From NCBI GenBank assembly GCA_015039465.1, contig MU130378.1, positions 1,740,570 through 1,804,569 of the forward strand: a stretch of 64,000 nt of DNA. Direction: 5' to 3'. Positions 42,061-55,188 of the stretch are shown one piece after another (positions within the stretch are counted from its first letter, which is position 1; every line of letters begins with the position of its first letter). A program made the position numbers and the translations under genes. The stretch comes from Phlegmacium glaucopus (Eukaryota; Basidiomycota; Agaricomycetes; Agaricales; Cortinariaceae). The notes beneath the pieces were generated by a model. That model ran no database searches, was not told the origin of the DNA, and saw nothing but the letters and a program-made list of their open reading frames with translations.

Positions 42061-42232
42061 CACGGTATGTAATGAGAGATCGGCAAATTGAGCTGGTTCA
42101 CGATGGTTATTTTTGTTCACATCCACAATCAATTATAGGGGTAGTCTGAACATTGAAAATGTCTTGCATTATCAATGTCTTCTTCGCTTTAAATACCCTG
42201 CATCTTCCACACTGGGCCCGCATCTGACTTCA
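42061..42232. promoter_or_regulatory. Short upstream region of the acyltransferase gene
   Basis: About 170 bp between the decayed element and the acyltransferase ATG. It contains TTTAAATACC (42189-42198), a weak TATA-like sequence 35 bp before the start. The element may have landed in or formed part of this promoter. Confidence 0.35.
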
Positions 42233-44145
42233 ATGAGAAATCCTCCCCAGCCTTTGCAGTCGACATTGACAAATGTTCCAAGCACGCTTTCTTCTCAACC
42301 GTTGTCAACACTTCTGCGCTCTTCTTCACATGTTGAGCGCAAGCTTGGCGATAGCGAACTCTCATACTTCTTACCATCGAGAGAGAGCGGGGTAAATGAC
42401 ATGTACGTTCACAGTGAGTTTTTTCTCTCAAGGTATAATTAACCTCCCACAGGTACCTTCACCTCGGGTTTCGTGCGCCGAGCCATCTCATTGGGTCCAG
42501 TCGTATATCGCTTGTTTGGGCCATCATGCGCGTCAGACACCCATTGCTCGCGTCTAAAGTTAAAATGAACAGCTATGACGACGTTCGATTCGTGTAAGTT
42601 TGCCATAAACTCCAAGACGTATGGATTACTTACGCGGGATGCTTATAGGTACGATACACCTCTTTCTCCAGAAGCCGCTTGGCTTGAAGCCAGTAGAAAT
42701 GTTGAGTACCGCTCGCAGTCCAAAGATGGTAAGCATTTCGACACGCTCAGGACGTGTAGTCAAAATATTCACGATGAAATCGTAGCACTTATTGACGCGT
42801 ATCTAAATGGTTCTCGAACGCTATCAAACGATCGATTGTCATACCTGATCATTAATTCCGACTGTACGAATAAAAACATCCCTACAGATTATAGCCAGGA
42901 CCTTGCGAAGGATTGCGACTTGATGATATGTGCAACACATTTCTTAGGAGATGGTATGGCACTCCATCAATTTGCTAATGATTTCTTCGTACTTCTTGTG
43001 AGCTGCGTGGATGAAGGGGCGCTCTTGGAAAGGTTAACTGCTGAATGGTCAGAAAAGTGCACCGACGCCTTTGCGAAGGTAATTCCATAACTATATTTTT
43101 GTCTTTAAAAAATAAATGGATATTGTCGATAGCTCCCGACGTTGCCGTCTGCAATGGAAGATCGGTTACCACCCGCGCCAGCTGGAAGATTACGCCAGAT
43201 AGCTTCTGTTGTTGATTTCAATGTTAATCAACGAAAAGTCATCGTGAGTGGCTGCCCCAATTTTAGGGAGTAAATTTATATCTATACGCCAAGGGAGGGC
43301 ACACCTTTCCTCGTCAGTCGAAGTCACCTCGCAAGACCATAGTCCCAACTATTAGCTTTGATCGTGAAAAAACAAAGGCTATCTTGAAAAACTGCAAAGC
43401 GCACGGAGTCTCCATTTCCAGTACCCTTTTTGCAATATGTAACATTGCATGGGCCAGGTGTACACAAAACTGGACATTGCCCATGTAAGGGTCCTTTGAT
43501 ATTCGTCTCTCAAAAAACATTATTAATTTCTACTTGACTAGGATGATGTATTCTGCTCTCAATATGCGCCCCTATCTAATGGCAGACAAGCGTCTAAATG
43601 ATTCTTACTGGTTCATCGCAATCGGATACTTCAACGTCATCCTTCCAACGTTCCTCCCCCAGTCAGGCGGGATTACTGGTACATTTTGGCATCGTGCTCG
43701 ATCGGCCAAATCGCAGAGCATCAAAGCTGCGAAAACCCCCATGGCTATCTCACGTTGTCGTGAAATGGCCCGCGAACGAGGTGCGCGAGCGCGTGTTTGG
43801 GCTCAAGAAGACGATTATAAACTGGCTGGAATATTCAAGAAACCCATGATGACTGCTGTCGATAATCAAGTCAAAGAAAAGGTCCCTTCGAATGCTCTGA
43901 TGGGACTGTCATTGCTGGGAAACCTTGATGCAACTTACAAACATGCAACCTTTCCAGAGATTCAACTACATACTCTGACTACAGGATCTCGTCAACGCTC
44001 AGGTGGCATGCTGTTATTTGGATATACCTTTGTGGAAAAACTTTGGGTCAGTTTCGGATATGATAAAAATAGTTATCAAGAGGACGTAGTGAACACGTTT
44101 TGGACACGAGTAACAGAAGCTATTGACGAATTTCTTCTTACATAG
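42233..44145 (+). CDS. CAT/BAHD-like acyltransferase (condensation-domain fold)
   Basis: The spliced product begins MRNPPQPLQSTLTNVPSTLS and has VERKLGDSELSYFLPSRESG, YLHLGFRAPSHLIGSSRISL, YDTPLSPEAAWLEASRNVEY, and the catalytic HxxxDG in CATHFLGDGMALHQFANDFF. The C-terminal half includes KAILKNCKAHGVSISSTLFA, MYSALNMRPYL, and an end EDVVNTFWTRVTEAIDEFLL. The two-domain layout with a single HxxxDG His is typical of the chloramphenicol-acetyltransferase superfamily, so an acyl transfer to an alcohol or amine is likely. Substrates are unknown; similar mushroom genes are uncharacterised. It has about six exons; splicing at 42598 or so joins DVRF to VYDTPLS. It sits alone rather than in a biosynthetic cluster, next to the transposon relic. 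Confidence 0.78.
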
Positions 44146-44410
44146 GACAACTAGTAGCATATCGGACGTTATCGGGCTCAGACATTTTTGGACTGTTGCA
44201 TGGTATAATTATTTTCTTTACGGCTGCGGGGTTTAAGGAGATAATTCTAGAGCAATAAATATATCACGCATATGCTTCAGCGCCGAGAAAGGGGAAAAAC
44301 CTTTCAACCCTAGTAGAACACAGGATCCAGACCTTGTGGTGTAGTACAAATTCAATACAATCATTGTTCTGAAGTTACATTTTCAATTTTTTCTTACTCG
44401 TCCGACGGAT

Positions 44411-46647
44411 CTATAGATCGGGAAGTTCTCGTTGTATCAAGCGTATCCAAGTATTGTCTTTCCACCAATCATCCATAGCATCGATACGATCCCACAAGGT
44501 CTCCTCGTCAACTCCATAAATCTCATATTTCCCACCATCAAGCGTTCGACCCTCCCGCTTTCCTACTTCAATCGCAGCCTTATTTTCACCACTGGGATCC
44601 GGGAGTAATCGTCAGTAAGACGGTATTTGTGGGGAAATTTTATGGATTCTTACTTGAGAAGTTCCAATAGTTCCTTCCTGTCTGGAAAAAAAAGACGTGG
44701 CTCTAGAACGGCAAGGATCCCAAGAGAAGCTCGATATAGAAAAGAGTCGCCTTCAAGAAGTAATACGTCCCATATCCGCGCACAAGCCTCGAAAGGTAGA
44801 TGGTCCATAAACAAAGGTGTTATCCAATCAGGCAAATATGCACTTGGCGATATTTGATGCTGTTTGAAGTTGAAATAAACTATAATGAGCTGGGTAATCA
44901 GTTACTAGTGATGGTGAAAAGGAAGTAAGAAGTTGTTCACTTTTTGGCATGCCGTCGGCGAGCATGGTGTCGAAGATTCTTGAGAAATGGTCAATGATCA
45001 TGCACAAGACTCGTGACAAGAATCATGTTCACCTGCAATATGCATCTACCTGATAAAAGGAGGAAGAAGACGTGAGTACTGTACTTTCGATACAAAGCCT
45101 AACACGATACTAACATCGTCTTTGGCACGTTCGCCTCCAAAAAAGCTGCGTAGACAATGCCGCTCCAGCAAATTGCGCATAACGATGAAGCCTTGTTGAC
45201 TTGGCATGTTGATTAACAACATGGCTGCAATTCTAGCGGCACCCAAAGCATACTCCAATCCCTCGTCGCTGCGTGAAACCACCCATGCGCATAGCATCTC
45301 TTTCAGATCGCCATACAATGGTCCCGTCTCTTTGAGAAATATCTTGAGCGCGGGAAGCGTTGTTGATATGTCTTTTTCAATCATATCCAATGTAACTTGA
45401 GGGAAAGTACCAGATGCAAGTGCACGCTTGGCTCTAGACAAGCAAGAGCGGTAATGATCTTAACATCAAATTGTTAACATCAAGTAGAAGCAGCAGAAGA
45501 AATAAATTCAACAATGAGCAGAAGGACCTGATCGTCTGTCAATTGAAGACTACCTTTGCTCAGGGCTAGCTCGTTACCCACGACTTTCTCCCAGAGAGAC
45601 GCACGAAGTTTGGTTGGAATGCCGCGCCACCATAGCCTTCTGAGCTCGGCATTTTTGTGCACCACTCTCCAGTTTGGTAGAATGTCTCTCTCCCAGATAT
45701 GTAAGGATTCATCAATGATCATTTCACGGGCTAGGCGGCGTTCCTGGAGAGCTTTTTGACGCTTGTCGGCTTCGCAATCAATATTTATTGAGTTCCTTGA
45801 GGGATCTGGTTAAATAGATCGGATACAGGCCCTTACCTGCTATACGACTAAGCTTCATCATCTGTTGCCAATCAGCCATATGTTTCTTGTCTTCGTCTTT
45901 CGGTTTAGGGGGAAGATAAACAGGTCTCGTTCGGCTTCTAACCTGTTCAAAAATGCTTGGGCCCGTTGAGCGATGTGGTCGGCGTGATCTAGGTTGTTCA
46001 ATAAGGTCATTTGAACCTGGGCGATCGTTTTTTGATGCAATTGCAGGTAATGAAGACGAGTGAACAGCTGGTGCTGAGGCTGGAGGGGAAGAGGGAACAA
46101 CTTCTGTGGAGACTGAACCTTCGATTACTGGTATTGGCGGTGCATAAGGGCTTAGCTGTGGTGTATGGATTTCATTCGGAGACTCTGGTGGTGATGGGCT
46201 AGAAATTTCTTGGTGGTCAGACCGTGGTGAATGGACCTCATCTGTATTTAGATAGCCATTGCCACTCATTAAGGGCGAGGGTTGTTGATGGTCCATTGAA
46301 TCATCTGGTGGAGATTCTTCATCGGGCGTGGATAGAGAGATGCTGGAAAAGTGGGATGAAAGAGATAACTGTAATGACGGCAAGCTAGGAGGGAATGTTG
46401 GGCTTTCATTTGGAGGCGTATTGGGACTATTTGGAGTAGAAATAGACATAGACATAGAGAAGCTGCCAGTAGATGTAGCGCTATCGCCTTCTCTGCTAAC
46501 TTCAGGATCTGACATATATCTAGCCATGTCTTCTCGGATTTCGTCCGGGGACAAAATATACGGCGAATGAGACAGGTCATCAGCGGTATCGAAGGCATCA
46601 TCGTCATCAAAATTTGGAACAGGAAGAGAGAACGGTTTGGACGTCAT
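44411..46647 (-). CDS. TBC-domain protein (TBC1D12/14-like), probable pseudo-GAP
   Basis: The N-terminal 270 residues are disordered and Ser/Pro-rich (MTSKPFSLPVPNFDDDDAFD). The TBC domain begins WRVVHKNAELRRLWWRGIPT and KLRASLWEKVVGNELALSK. It continues RSCLSRAKRALASGTF, LDMIEKDISTTLPALKIFLK, GPLYGDLKEMLCAWVVSRSD, LEYALGAARIAAMLLINM, LLERHCLRSFFGG, LPDWITPLFMDHLPFEACAR and IWDVLLLEG. Active Rab GAPs carry an Arg finger (IxxDxxRTxP) and a Gln finger (YxQG). Here the first reads IEKDISTTLP and the second YALG, so both catalytic residues are missing. The product may bind Rab proteins without stimulating GTP hydrolysis. The C-terminus ends LIQRELPDL. About seven exons. Head-to-head with GCP4, 94 bp between starts. 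Confidence 0.82.
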
Positions 46648-46741
46648 GAATGGTAACTAGTCTGAGCCTAAGGACCGTTGACCGTCGCCGTCGCTTGTGA
46701 CCCGATGATACTCGACTCCGAGGTCACATCCTATCTTCAAC

Positions 46742-48992
46742 ATGATTGCAGAGGTTCTCCTTGTCCTGGCAGGCCATTCATCTTCCTTATTTCCCACCGA
46801 ATATACCCTGAATTCGGCTATATCACCACTACTACATCCAGGTGAACAACAAAGCCTTGAAGCTCTTGCTTTAATCGCCTTTCGGTACAGAAAAATCAAA
46901 TCATCATGCCTAAATCTGTCGCGCACACCGTCGCGTTATATATGCGCTCTATGTGCTACCTTGAACCACATTCTGAAAGATGACTACGAGTCACTTGTTA
47001 TTGAGACAGAAGCTAAGGTTCTAAAACGCGATTCATCACTCGTCGCGAGTGGAGCTTTCGTCCCATTATCCTCAATACGCAGCATCTTTTCGGAGTGGGA
47101 TGCACCTTTAGCTGCTCTTGCGACTCTTGTTGATGAACTGGAAGCGGAGAAACACTGGAAGCCTGGACCACTAATTGATTTGCTCTTGGTGCGTTCAAGG
47201 ACAGGAGTCCACCGCATTGCAGACATAATCTCGAGAATTTCCACTGCAGTACAAGTTGTCTGGCGAACACAGTTGACAGCTTTCCTCGTACACGGATCAC
47301 TCTCTTCTATAGATCCACTTTCCGACGCAGATTTCACTCTTTCAAAGGGTTCTATACCTTCATGTGTTTCGGTACAATCTCGTGAATCCATCGCATACAT
47401 TGGCCGCGCGATTGCTATCGTCAGAGGCGCCAAGGGGCAAAAGCAACCATCAAGAGATTTGGCAAGAGAGCACACTATCATGCTAGAAAATGTTATGCCT
47501 GAAGATCAACACGCATTTGACCTCGTCATCTCGCAGATTCGAACAAATATTGGGGAATGGCTCTGGCTCAACGTCTTGACGAAGAAGGACGTAGACGATG
47601 CTATCGACGCGTTGTAAGCCCTTAATGTGACATTATCTATCACGACTATTGATAATTCCTTGGTAGAGCAAACTATTTCCTGATTCGAAACGGGGAGTTC
47701 GTTTTATCGTTGATTCGCGAAATTGAGCGCCTCAAGTTGTCACGCTTGACGTCTCGTCCGGGGACTATATCTATGATTCGTGAGCAAGATCTCAATCTTG
47801 CTCTCCTTCGCGCGTCACTTGGCACAACTGCACAGCATGATCCATACCTCCCTCGGTTTCGTTTCATACTTCCGGCGGGTCCTTTACGACCTCTGCTTCC
47901 ATCACTTACCAATGATGTCCTAATTTCGACGTCGCCCTCAACGACGACACCTTCTGGAAGGTCCTTATTTGATACAAACCTTTTGGGCACAGCACTTTCT
48001 TTGTCCTATAACTTGTCCTGGCCATTAGACCTCTTCCTTGATCGTGCGGACCTTTCAATTTATTCAACAATATTTTCATTTCTTTCTGCACTTCGTAAGA
48101 CGCACACGAGAGTTCACACATGTTGGACTTCTTTGTCGAATGCGCAACGTGCCCGTCGACGTTGGACTGGGTTCGGGGAAGGTGGGACCGTAGAGGACCT
48201 CGAGGTCAGGGCACGAATGCTCAGGTGTGGATGGGGTGTTGTAAGAGATATGAATTGGTTTTTGGAGACGGTACTCGGCTATGTCATGATGGACGTGGTG
48301 GATGTGGAGTTTAGAAAACTTAAAGAGATGCTGGACAGACAAAGCGCGGCAACGGGGGTTGCAGTGAAAGGATTAATGCAAAATTCAAACTCCCAAGCGG
48401 GTTCGAAATCACATTTAGATTTTACAACACTTCGCACTATCCATATTCATTACCTTGGCCGCCTGCTGGACGGATGTTTACTTACCAATCCGACGCTAAC
48501 ATCCATTCTGCGATCGATTTTGGACAATTGCGAACGTTTCGTGGCCAATGTTGAACGATGGGGTGGTGATGTTTTACCCGCTCTGCTATTTGAAGGAAGT
48601 TTAAGAAGTGGAGGCGAGGAAGAGGTAGGAGCGATGGTGAAAGAGCGATGGACGGTCGTTGCTGAGATTGACGAGGTCAGTGTTACCAAATTAATCGAGA
48701 GTTTTAGTACTGAGTGCTCGTGTAGACATTGCGTGGTTTGCTAGAATCGTTTTACGAACAACTAACTGTCTCAATGTCACAGCAACCATTCTCGGCGACG
48801 ATGGATGCTTCAAAATCAACGTTTATGGGTACTAGTATGATGAATCAAACGACACAAAATTTGTCTCGAACTGCTGAGAGAGATAACAGTCGAAGACACG
48901 TTGAACGGTTATTATTGAGGCTTGATTTCAATGGGGAACTTTCAAAGCCTAGGAAACAGACTGATATTCTTGTAGAAGGAGGGTTGGCTTAA
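46742..48992 (+). CDS. GCP4: Gamma-tubulin complex component 4 (GCP4)
   Basis: GCP4 is a member of the gamma-tubulin ring complex that nucleates microtubules at the spindle pole body. The N-terminus MIAEVLLVLAGHSSSLFPTE is the GCP4 signature. Later family blocks are VHRIADIISRISTAVQVVWR, LTAFLVHGSLSS, SRESIAYIGRAIAIVRGA, NYFLIRNGEFVLSLIREIER, YNLSWPLDLFLDRADLSIYS, SIFSFLSALRKTHTRVHTCW and VVRDMNWFLETVLGYVMMDV. These cover the GRIP1 and GRIP2 regions, ending HVERLLLRLDFNGELSKP. Introns are 47614-47666 (53 nt) and one at about 48.68-48.73 kb, restoring DETLRGLLESFYEQ. Length is about 715 residues. Unicellular yeasts often lack GCP4, so its presence is consistent with a filamentous basidiomycete. 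Confidence 0.85.
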
Positions 48993-49182
48993 TTACGTGT
49001 GTTTGTTTACAACCTCTGTAGTTATGTATCTTGGACTCTGGAGGTCAGCTTCATCGGAAAAGGCAACCCGTTACGCCTCCAACTTTATCCGAAATACACA
49101 CCGTTCTATGACCTTGGGGCCAAACATAGCAGTACACAGACTTGACCAACAACGCAGGTTACTTTCTTCTCATACACCCACA

Positions 49183-50402
49183 ATGTCCTCTCGTTTGTCC
49201 CTTTTTCTTTCTCTTATTTCAAAAAAAAACCTTACTCAATGATCCCATACAGCATACACCCCGCGTCTCATAGGCGCTGGTAACACCCTTGGTACGTCTC
49301 TTCGTTTTCGATCTGACATGATCTGGCTTTTCATCTTCTTTTTTTTCAGAACATCGTGTTTACATCGAGCAAAATGGATCGGTCATCTCGCCATTCCACG
49401 ATATTCCTCTCTTCGCCGATCAAAACCAAGGTGTCTTTAACATGGTAGTCGAGGTTCCCCGCTGGACCAACGCCAAGATGGAAATTTCCAAAGAGGAACT
49501 ATTAAATCCTATCAAGCAAGACATCAAGAAAGGTAGATTGCGCTACGTGAGGAACTGTTTCCCCCACCATGGATACATCTGGAACTACGGTGCTTTCCCC
49601 CAGGTAATGCATTTTCGATTTTAATTCGCTTATCCCAAAATCTTATCGCCGCAGACCTGGGAAGATCCCACTCAATCACACGCTGAGACAAAGGCCAAGG
49701 GTGACAATGACCCCCTCGATGTTTGTGAAATTGGCGAACAGGTCGGTTATGTCGGTCAGGTCAAGCAGGTCAAAGTCCTCGGTATCATGGCTCTTCTCGA
49801 CGAAGGAGAAACCGACTGGAAGGTCATAGTCGTTGATGTCCAGGATCCTCTTGCATCCAAGTTGAACGACATCGAAGATGTCGAGAGACATTTACCTGGC
49901 CTAATCAGGGCCACTAATGAATGGTTCAGGTCAGTCTTTTGACATCAAAGAAGGGATAAATCCAAATTGATGCCTTTCCTCGTAGGATCTACAAGATCCC
50001 TGATGGCAAGCAGGAAAATACTTTTGCTTTCTCCGGAGAAGCCAAAAACAAGAAGTATGCAATGGAGATCATCCATGAGTGCCATGAAGCCTGGCGGCGT
50101 TTGATTTCGGGCGAAAGTCCTGCAAAGACCCCAAGCTACGATCTCTCCATGTACGTCAACATTGAAAAATCATACCTGATAATTCGCTGATTTTCAAACA
50201 CAGCCGCAACGTTACTGTGCAAAACTCCCCTGGCTTGATTAGGAGAGACGATCCGGCATACACCAACCTTCCACCTGATTCCAGGAAGCTTCCTGCTCCC
50301 ATTGATCACTCTGGTAAGACCTTCAGCCAAACTTTTGGTTCTTGTTACTAAAGCTATCTTACAGTTTCCAAATGGTTTTACATCTCGTCAGCTCAGGTAT
50401 AA
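49183..50402 (+). CDS. IPP1: Inorganic pyrophosphatase, family I (cytosolic)
   Basis: The enzyme hydrolyses pyrophosphate and so drives biosynthetic reactions. The spliced protein starts [20 protein letters not shown] and has [54 protein letters not shown], and the family signature [12 protein letters not shown] carrying the metal-binding aspartates. It ends [12 protein letters not shown]. The first coding exon is only 10 nt (49183-49192). Two further short introns follow in the first 180 bp, and others near 49.60, 49.93, 50.15 and 50.32 kb. Length (about 290 residues) equals yeast IPP1. The short 5' exons and high expression expected for this gene fit an intron-rich leader typical of basidiomycetes. 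Convergent with POM152 (160 bp between stops). Confidence 0.95.
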
Positions 50403-50561
50403 ACGAAAGATTGCAAAACCCGTAAAGCCAGGAGAACTCTCCCACTATCATATGTAGTTCGAACCGTAGACATGTAGAATCCGAATCACAAGTTTTGATT
50501 AAGTATATGTATTGAAAATGTGGGTAATATACAGATAGCATCAGTGAATCCAGTGCTTATG

Positions 50562-53500
50562 TCAAGATCTATGTTTTTCTACGTCAAGATCTGGTTGTGC
50601 TTGCGGGTAGCGACAGTAACGGTCGGATATCGACGTTATAGTCCATGTTCCTGGGTGCCAAAAAAAAGGTGAGATTATAGAACATGAGGAACATTTAGGA
50701 ACCAACCTTCTAGAGCTGAAAATATTGAGTAATCATGTGTCATAACGCGCGAAACTGTATGCGTCTCCAATACTTTTCCGGGACCTCCTTTCTTGGGTGC
50801 CAGCTCAGATCTTTGATAAGTGAACGTGAATGGGGGTTCGCCTATGAGAGTGAATATAATTTCAGCTTGATCGCCTAACAAGATACCAATCAGTATTGTG
50901 TTTCAGGAATATAAATCAAGTCATTCATACCCTCATGGATGTCCTGCAGTATCTTTTTTCCGTGTCCGACCTGGGCAGAAGGAAGGTCATGAACTTTAAA
51001 TCTGAGATCCGTCACAGCAGCCTTGCACATCTTCTGTTGATGAGCGATACTGGTAACAGTGAAAAGCCCAGATTGTTGTTGAGCAAGAGAGAATGGAGAA
51101 ACTTTGGCCTCTTGGGTGTGGGATTTGCCATTAATGTTATAACTAATTTTTTTTTAGAGATGTCATGAGAACAGCCATCGTTGAAATGGGGAAGAAGAAA
51201 AACCAACCCAATTGTCCAAGGGGGTATGCCTTCAAGTTGGAACTGCGTTACCTCTCCGACGCAGATATCTTCACGTCGTTCGAAAGGAATAATGGCCGCC
51301 GTCTCCGCAACATCTATCCAGATGGAACGCAATAGCGGATCCAAAGCTGCTTGTTCGCAGTTTGACGAATCGGTGACCGTTTCGATGCTAATCAGATGTG
51401 GACCAATGGACGTGAAGGTATACGAAGGAAGATCGAGTCTCCAGACATTCGTTGGCACTCGAATGGATTTGGTATCAACATGACTTGCAGCCAGATTTTT
51501 GATCGAGAGAAGCAGGGTGAAGGGAGGAGTACCCTCTAGAACAACAAAGCCGTCCGAAGATGTAGTGTCCAAAGGAACTAGGGCGTCGTTCAGGCAGTAA
51601 ACCATTCTATTACGATTTCTGAAGTGTGCTGAGGGACGAACGGACACCTGCTGTTCGAATAAGAGCCTGTGTGAACGAGGAATAACCGTATCTTTGTTTT
51701 TGGACAAGGGATACGCTGTATCGCCGATTTGCTTGACTTCATAGTACATGCGGCCTGGTGTCGAAGTATGGAGCTGGAACCTTGTCCGGGCTTGTATGCT
51801 GTTAAAGGTAGGTTGTCCTGTAATCTCTGTGCCTCCTAATTCGCTATTCTTCGCAATGTTGTACATGATTTGGAAAGGAGGCCGACCTAGGATTGTTTCG
51901 ATTTCAGTAGCCATAATGTTCATACAGAACCTGATACATACCAGTCAAATCGAGATCGACATGACCATTCATGCCTTCACAGATAGGCTGCAAGATATGA
52001 GAACCATTATGAACCGCATAAGTAGCCTCTGTTAAGGGAGAAAGCTTGGCTGATGGCCTAGGAATCCAATCGACTTGATACGTAGACCCATTAGCAAGGA
52101 CTAAACCAGGGCATTGCGAGTCAGCGACCTTGCCAAGAGGAAAGACATTAGTTTTGTCTGGGATCAAGCGATATCTATCACACACCTCAACAATTTCGTA
52201 CATGCCCTTATTTGTGACTCGCAGATGGTCATTTGGAGAATGAAGAGTAGTCGCCATTATCCTGTCTGATCCCTCTTGGCGATACTTGATGCGCCATGGC
52301 TACAATTGCTCAGATTAGCATCAATTTAAACAGGCTCACTGTCAAAATTCACATACTCCTTCACCCGTTAAGCGCAGAGGAAGATTTGTTTTTTCATGCT
52401 CGGTCACAATAACATGTCGTTCTTCGCTCTTACCGTAAAATTGGACAGTTGGCTGTTGCCAGAATTGTAATTAGGTCAATTATCATAAAGATAAGTTTAT
52501 CACTTACAACGACCCTCCTTACGTTAACTAATACTCCCGGAACCGATATAGGTCGTTTGCACTTGGAAGCATCCTCAACGCTCACTGTGAATGATTAGCA
52601 TACGAAAACACGCAAGGAGACAATGCCTACCAAGGTCAATTTCGAAGCTTCCTCCATTCTTCTCCAGTTCCTTTGGAATCGGAATTTTGATAGCCTTTTT
52701 CGGGGTGTCAATGCCTTTGATCTGCAGCACTTCTACGTTCTGAGGCCCGATGACTTGAACATCCAGGTTCCAAGGGCCAGTCCCCTGATCAAGACAGATT
52801 AACTTTGCTCGAGTAGATCATGTGGACTAATTCAACTTACTCTGAGGTCCACATGGATGTCTACTGTATCGCCTGAACAGGTGCTGATTATTCTCTTACT
52901 TCGACCTGGACCGTGTAATTCAGAGAAATCGGCTGAAGCAAGAGGATGAATTATCTGGTCGATGCTTGGACCTTGCAATTCCACTTTTCTATAGTTGGCA
53001 TCACTTATGGAAGAAAAGGCGAAGACATAATGGCCACTGCGTTCCGGTTGAAAAGTCAGTTCAGCCCGCGAAGAAGTGAATGTCTTGGAAATTTCGCGAG
53101 TAGCTTCGTTGTCGCGCTGCATGTGATAATATAGTTGAAATGGAGGCGTGCCACGCAAGATGAGAGAAGCAGAAACGCCTGTATCTCCTGAACTTCATCA
53201 AGAGTCAGTAAGTACGACATTAGCACACAACAACTGCTCACCATTCATGAATCCGTTTCCATTCAATTTCCGCAGATGGATAAGGTTTCTCAACAACCTT
53301 GCACGAGTCAGGCACAAAAACGGTTCCTGCACAGTACTAATGACGAATCAGACTTTGACAGTAACAAGAAATGGCAGTACTTACTTTACCGGTGACGTCG
53401 AGTATTTTGTAATCTCCTGGTGTGGTTGTCCGGAACGTTAGACTTTTACCTTGAGCTTTAAGCGTTTTCTTCCAGGGTTTCATCTGTTTACTGCTTTTGG

Positions 53501-55188
53501 CATCTACTGGAGGTTGATAATACAAAGATATATCCCATGGCGCGTCGAAATTGTCAGATTCAATGGATTTGATGTTCAGTGTAGCTTCTGATCCAATCAA
53601 CAGAGACGTGGGCATCTCGGAGCTACAGTGAGCGAATGATACCACAGGTTTCTTAAGAACCATGAACGATCTTGTTGTCTTTGTTTGGGTTATTGAATCG
53701 GTTTCTGGAGAGGTGAGATCACTCCCGACACGAACAACATTTCCGACACCGTCTGTGATTTCTTCAAGGGCATAAAGATATGTTCCTGACTTATCCAAAG
53801 AAATAGTGAGCGGAATGTTGACATCCTGAACAATGTGTCGTTGGTTGGTTGCCAGGGAGAACGGAGTTTCTGTCGAAGAGCCATCGTCCACCTGGAGGTG
53901 TTTGTCTTTATGATCAGCTTCGATACCCTCCACCAAAAACTGCTCTTGATTGCCATTAATAATCTTCAACCATCGCAGACTTAACGGAGGAACGCCATAG
54001 ACATTGATCTTCAATTGTAAATCCACGTCTTGACCGGCGCATCGAATCGACTTTTGAGCTGCGCTAGTATCATCATCTGCAAATTCTACTCGAGGACAGG
54101 GAACGACGACAGCCTCCGAAATAACTAAACGAGCGTCCGCGTTGGAAGAGTCGTAAACTCGTTCCAGCCGGACAATACCAGGCCGAGCGAGAAGAATATG
54201 GACAAGCGTTTGCGTTTGTTGGAGAGTGGACTGGGCTCTTTGAGGGTTCGATCCGTCGTCGTCGTCGTCATCGTATTCATCATATTCATCTTTGGTACGT
54301 GCTGGTTGACCGGTCGTCACCAGCTGCAGTCTTTCATGATAGGTCTGTTCTACTTGTTTCAAATCCTTTGCACTTAACTCGTGCGTTTCGACCTTTCCGC
54401 GAGAACGTTCATCAATGTGGGAGAGTGGCGTAAATGTATACTTCAAGCCCGCAAGGTTTGTGTTGTTCAAAAGGACAGGAAGCAGGACGAGACTATTGGT
54501 AGGTGACAAGCAGAAATTAAGACCTTGAGGATTTAGATGAGCTGTGCTAATTGGAGACATGCGAACGGTATGTTGGCCTAGAAGGTGTGTGTCTCTAGCG
54601 ATTGAAGGCGACGACGAAAGTAGGCCAAAACTCAGGGGAGCAAGGATGTCCCAAATATGAAACGCCTCCTGGGTTGATGATGTATCTAGATGATATCGAG
54701 AATTGTCAAGCTAGAATGGAACGAAGAGCTTATATATTCTACGCACCTGAAAAGCCTGAGGCAGTTCCGAAGCCAAGCCCAAGTAATGCAGGAAGATTCA
54801 CACTGATACCGCCAAACATAATGCCATCCAAAAGCCATAGAAATAATATTTGTAGCAAAACGCTTGCTTTGCTGTAATTAAGCCTCGGTATTCGCAGTTG
54901 CGAAAGCAGAATGCAATATAAGAAGTCGAACAACAGCCATTTTCGACATGTCGCAAGGCCATCTTGCCCTACTGCGAGTTGCCAGAAGAAATCCAGAATT
55001 TTTATTGACTAGTGGAACCCACATTAGGTAACAAGATCTGAACGTACAAGAATAGAACTAACCTGACAGAGCAGACCAAGACTGAGATAATAAAGTCTTT
55101 GTGAGGGTACATCGAGATATTTTTCGGGAATCAAGGGTTTTGAGGACGGTAAACTTTGAGACTTGGGTACAGCTGTTGGACTAGCCAT
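50562..55188 (-). CDS. POM152: Nucleoporin POM152, nuclear pore membrane glycoprotein with Ig-like repeats
   Basis: POM152 forms the lumenal ring of the nuclear pore. The N-terminus MASPTAVPKSQSLPSSKPLI precedes hydrophobic spans around ILDFFWQLAV, LLFDFLYCILL and VLLQILFLWLLDGIMFGGIS, which put the bulk of the protein in the perinuclear lumen. The rest is a string of Ig-like repeats, recognised by recurring GxPPFxLxY-type strands: YGVPPLSLRWLK, RGTPPFQLYYHMQ, LGRPPFQIMYNIAK, EGTPPFTLLLSI, EGIPPWTIGLVF and GEPPFTFTYQRSE. The C-terminus, spliced at about 50.65-50.70 kb, reads GTWTITSISDRYCRYPQ. Roughly ten introns are needed. A tandem Asp codon run (DEYDEYDDDDDDG) lies in the first lumenal segment. 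The spliced product is about 1300 residues, the family's usual size. Confidence 0.92.

Noticed and set aside
41760..42149. A 129-codon plus-strand open frame upstream of the acyltransferase
   Set aside because: It crosses the decayed transposon copy and has no continuity with the acyltransferase exons.
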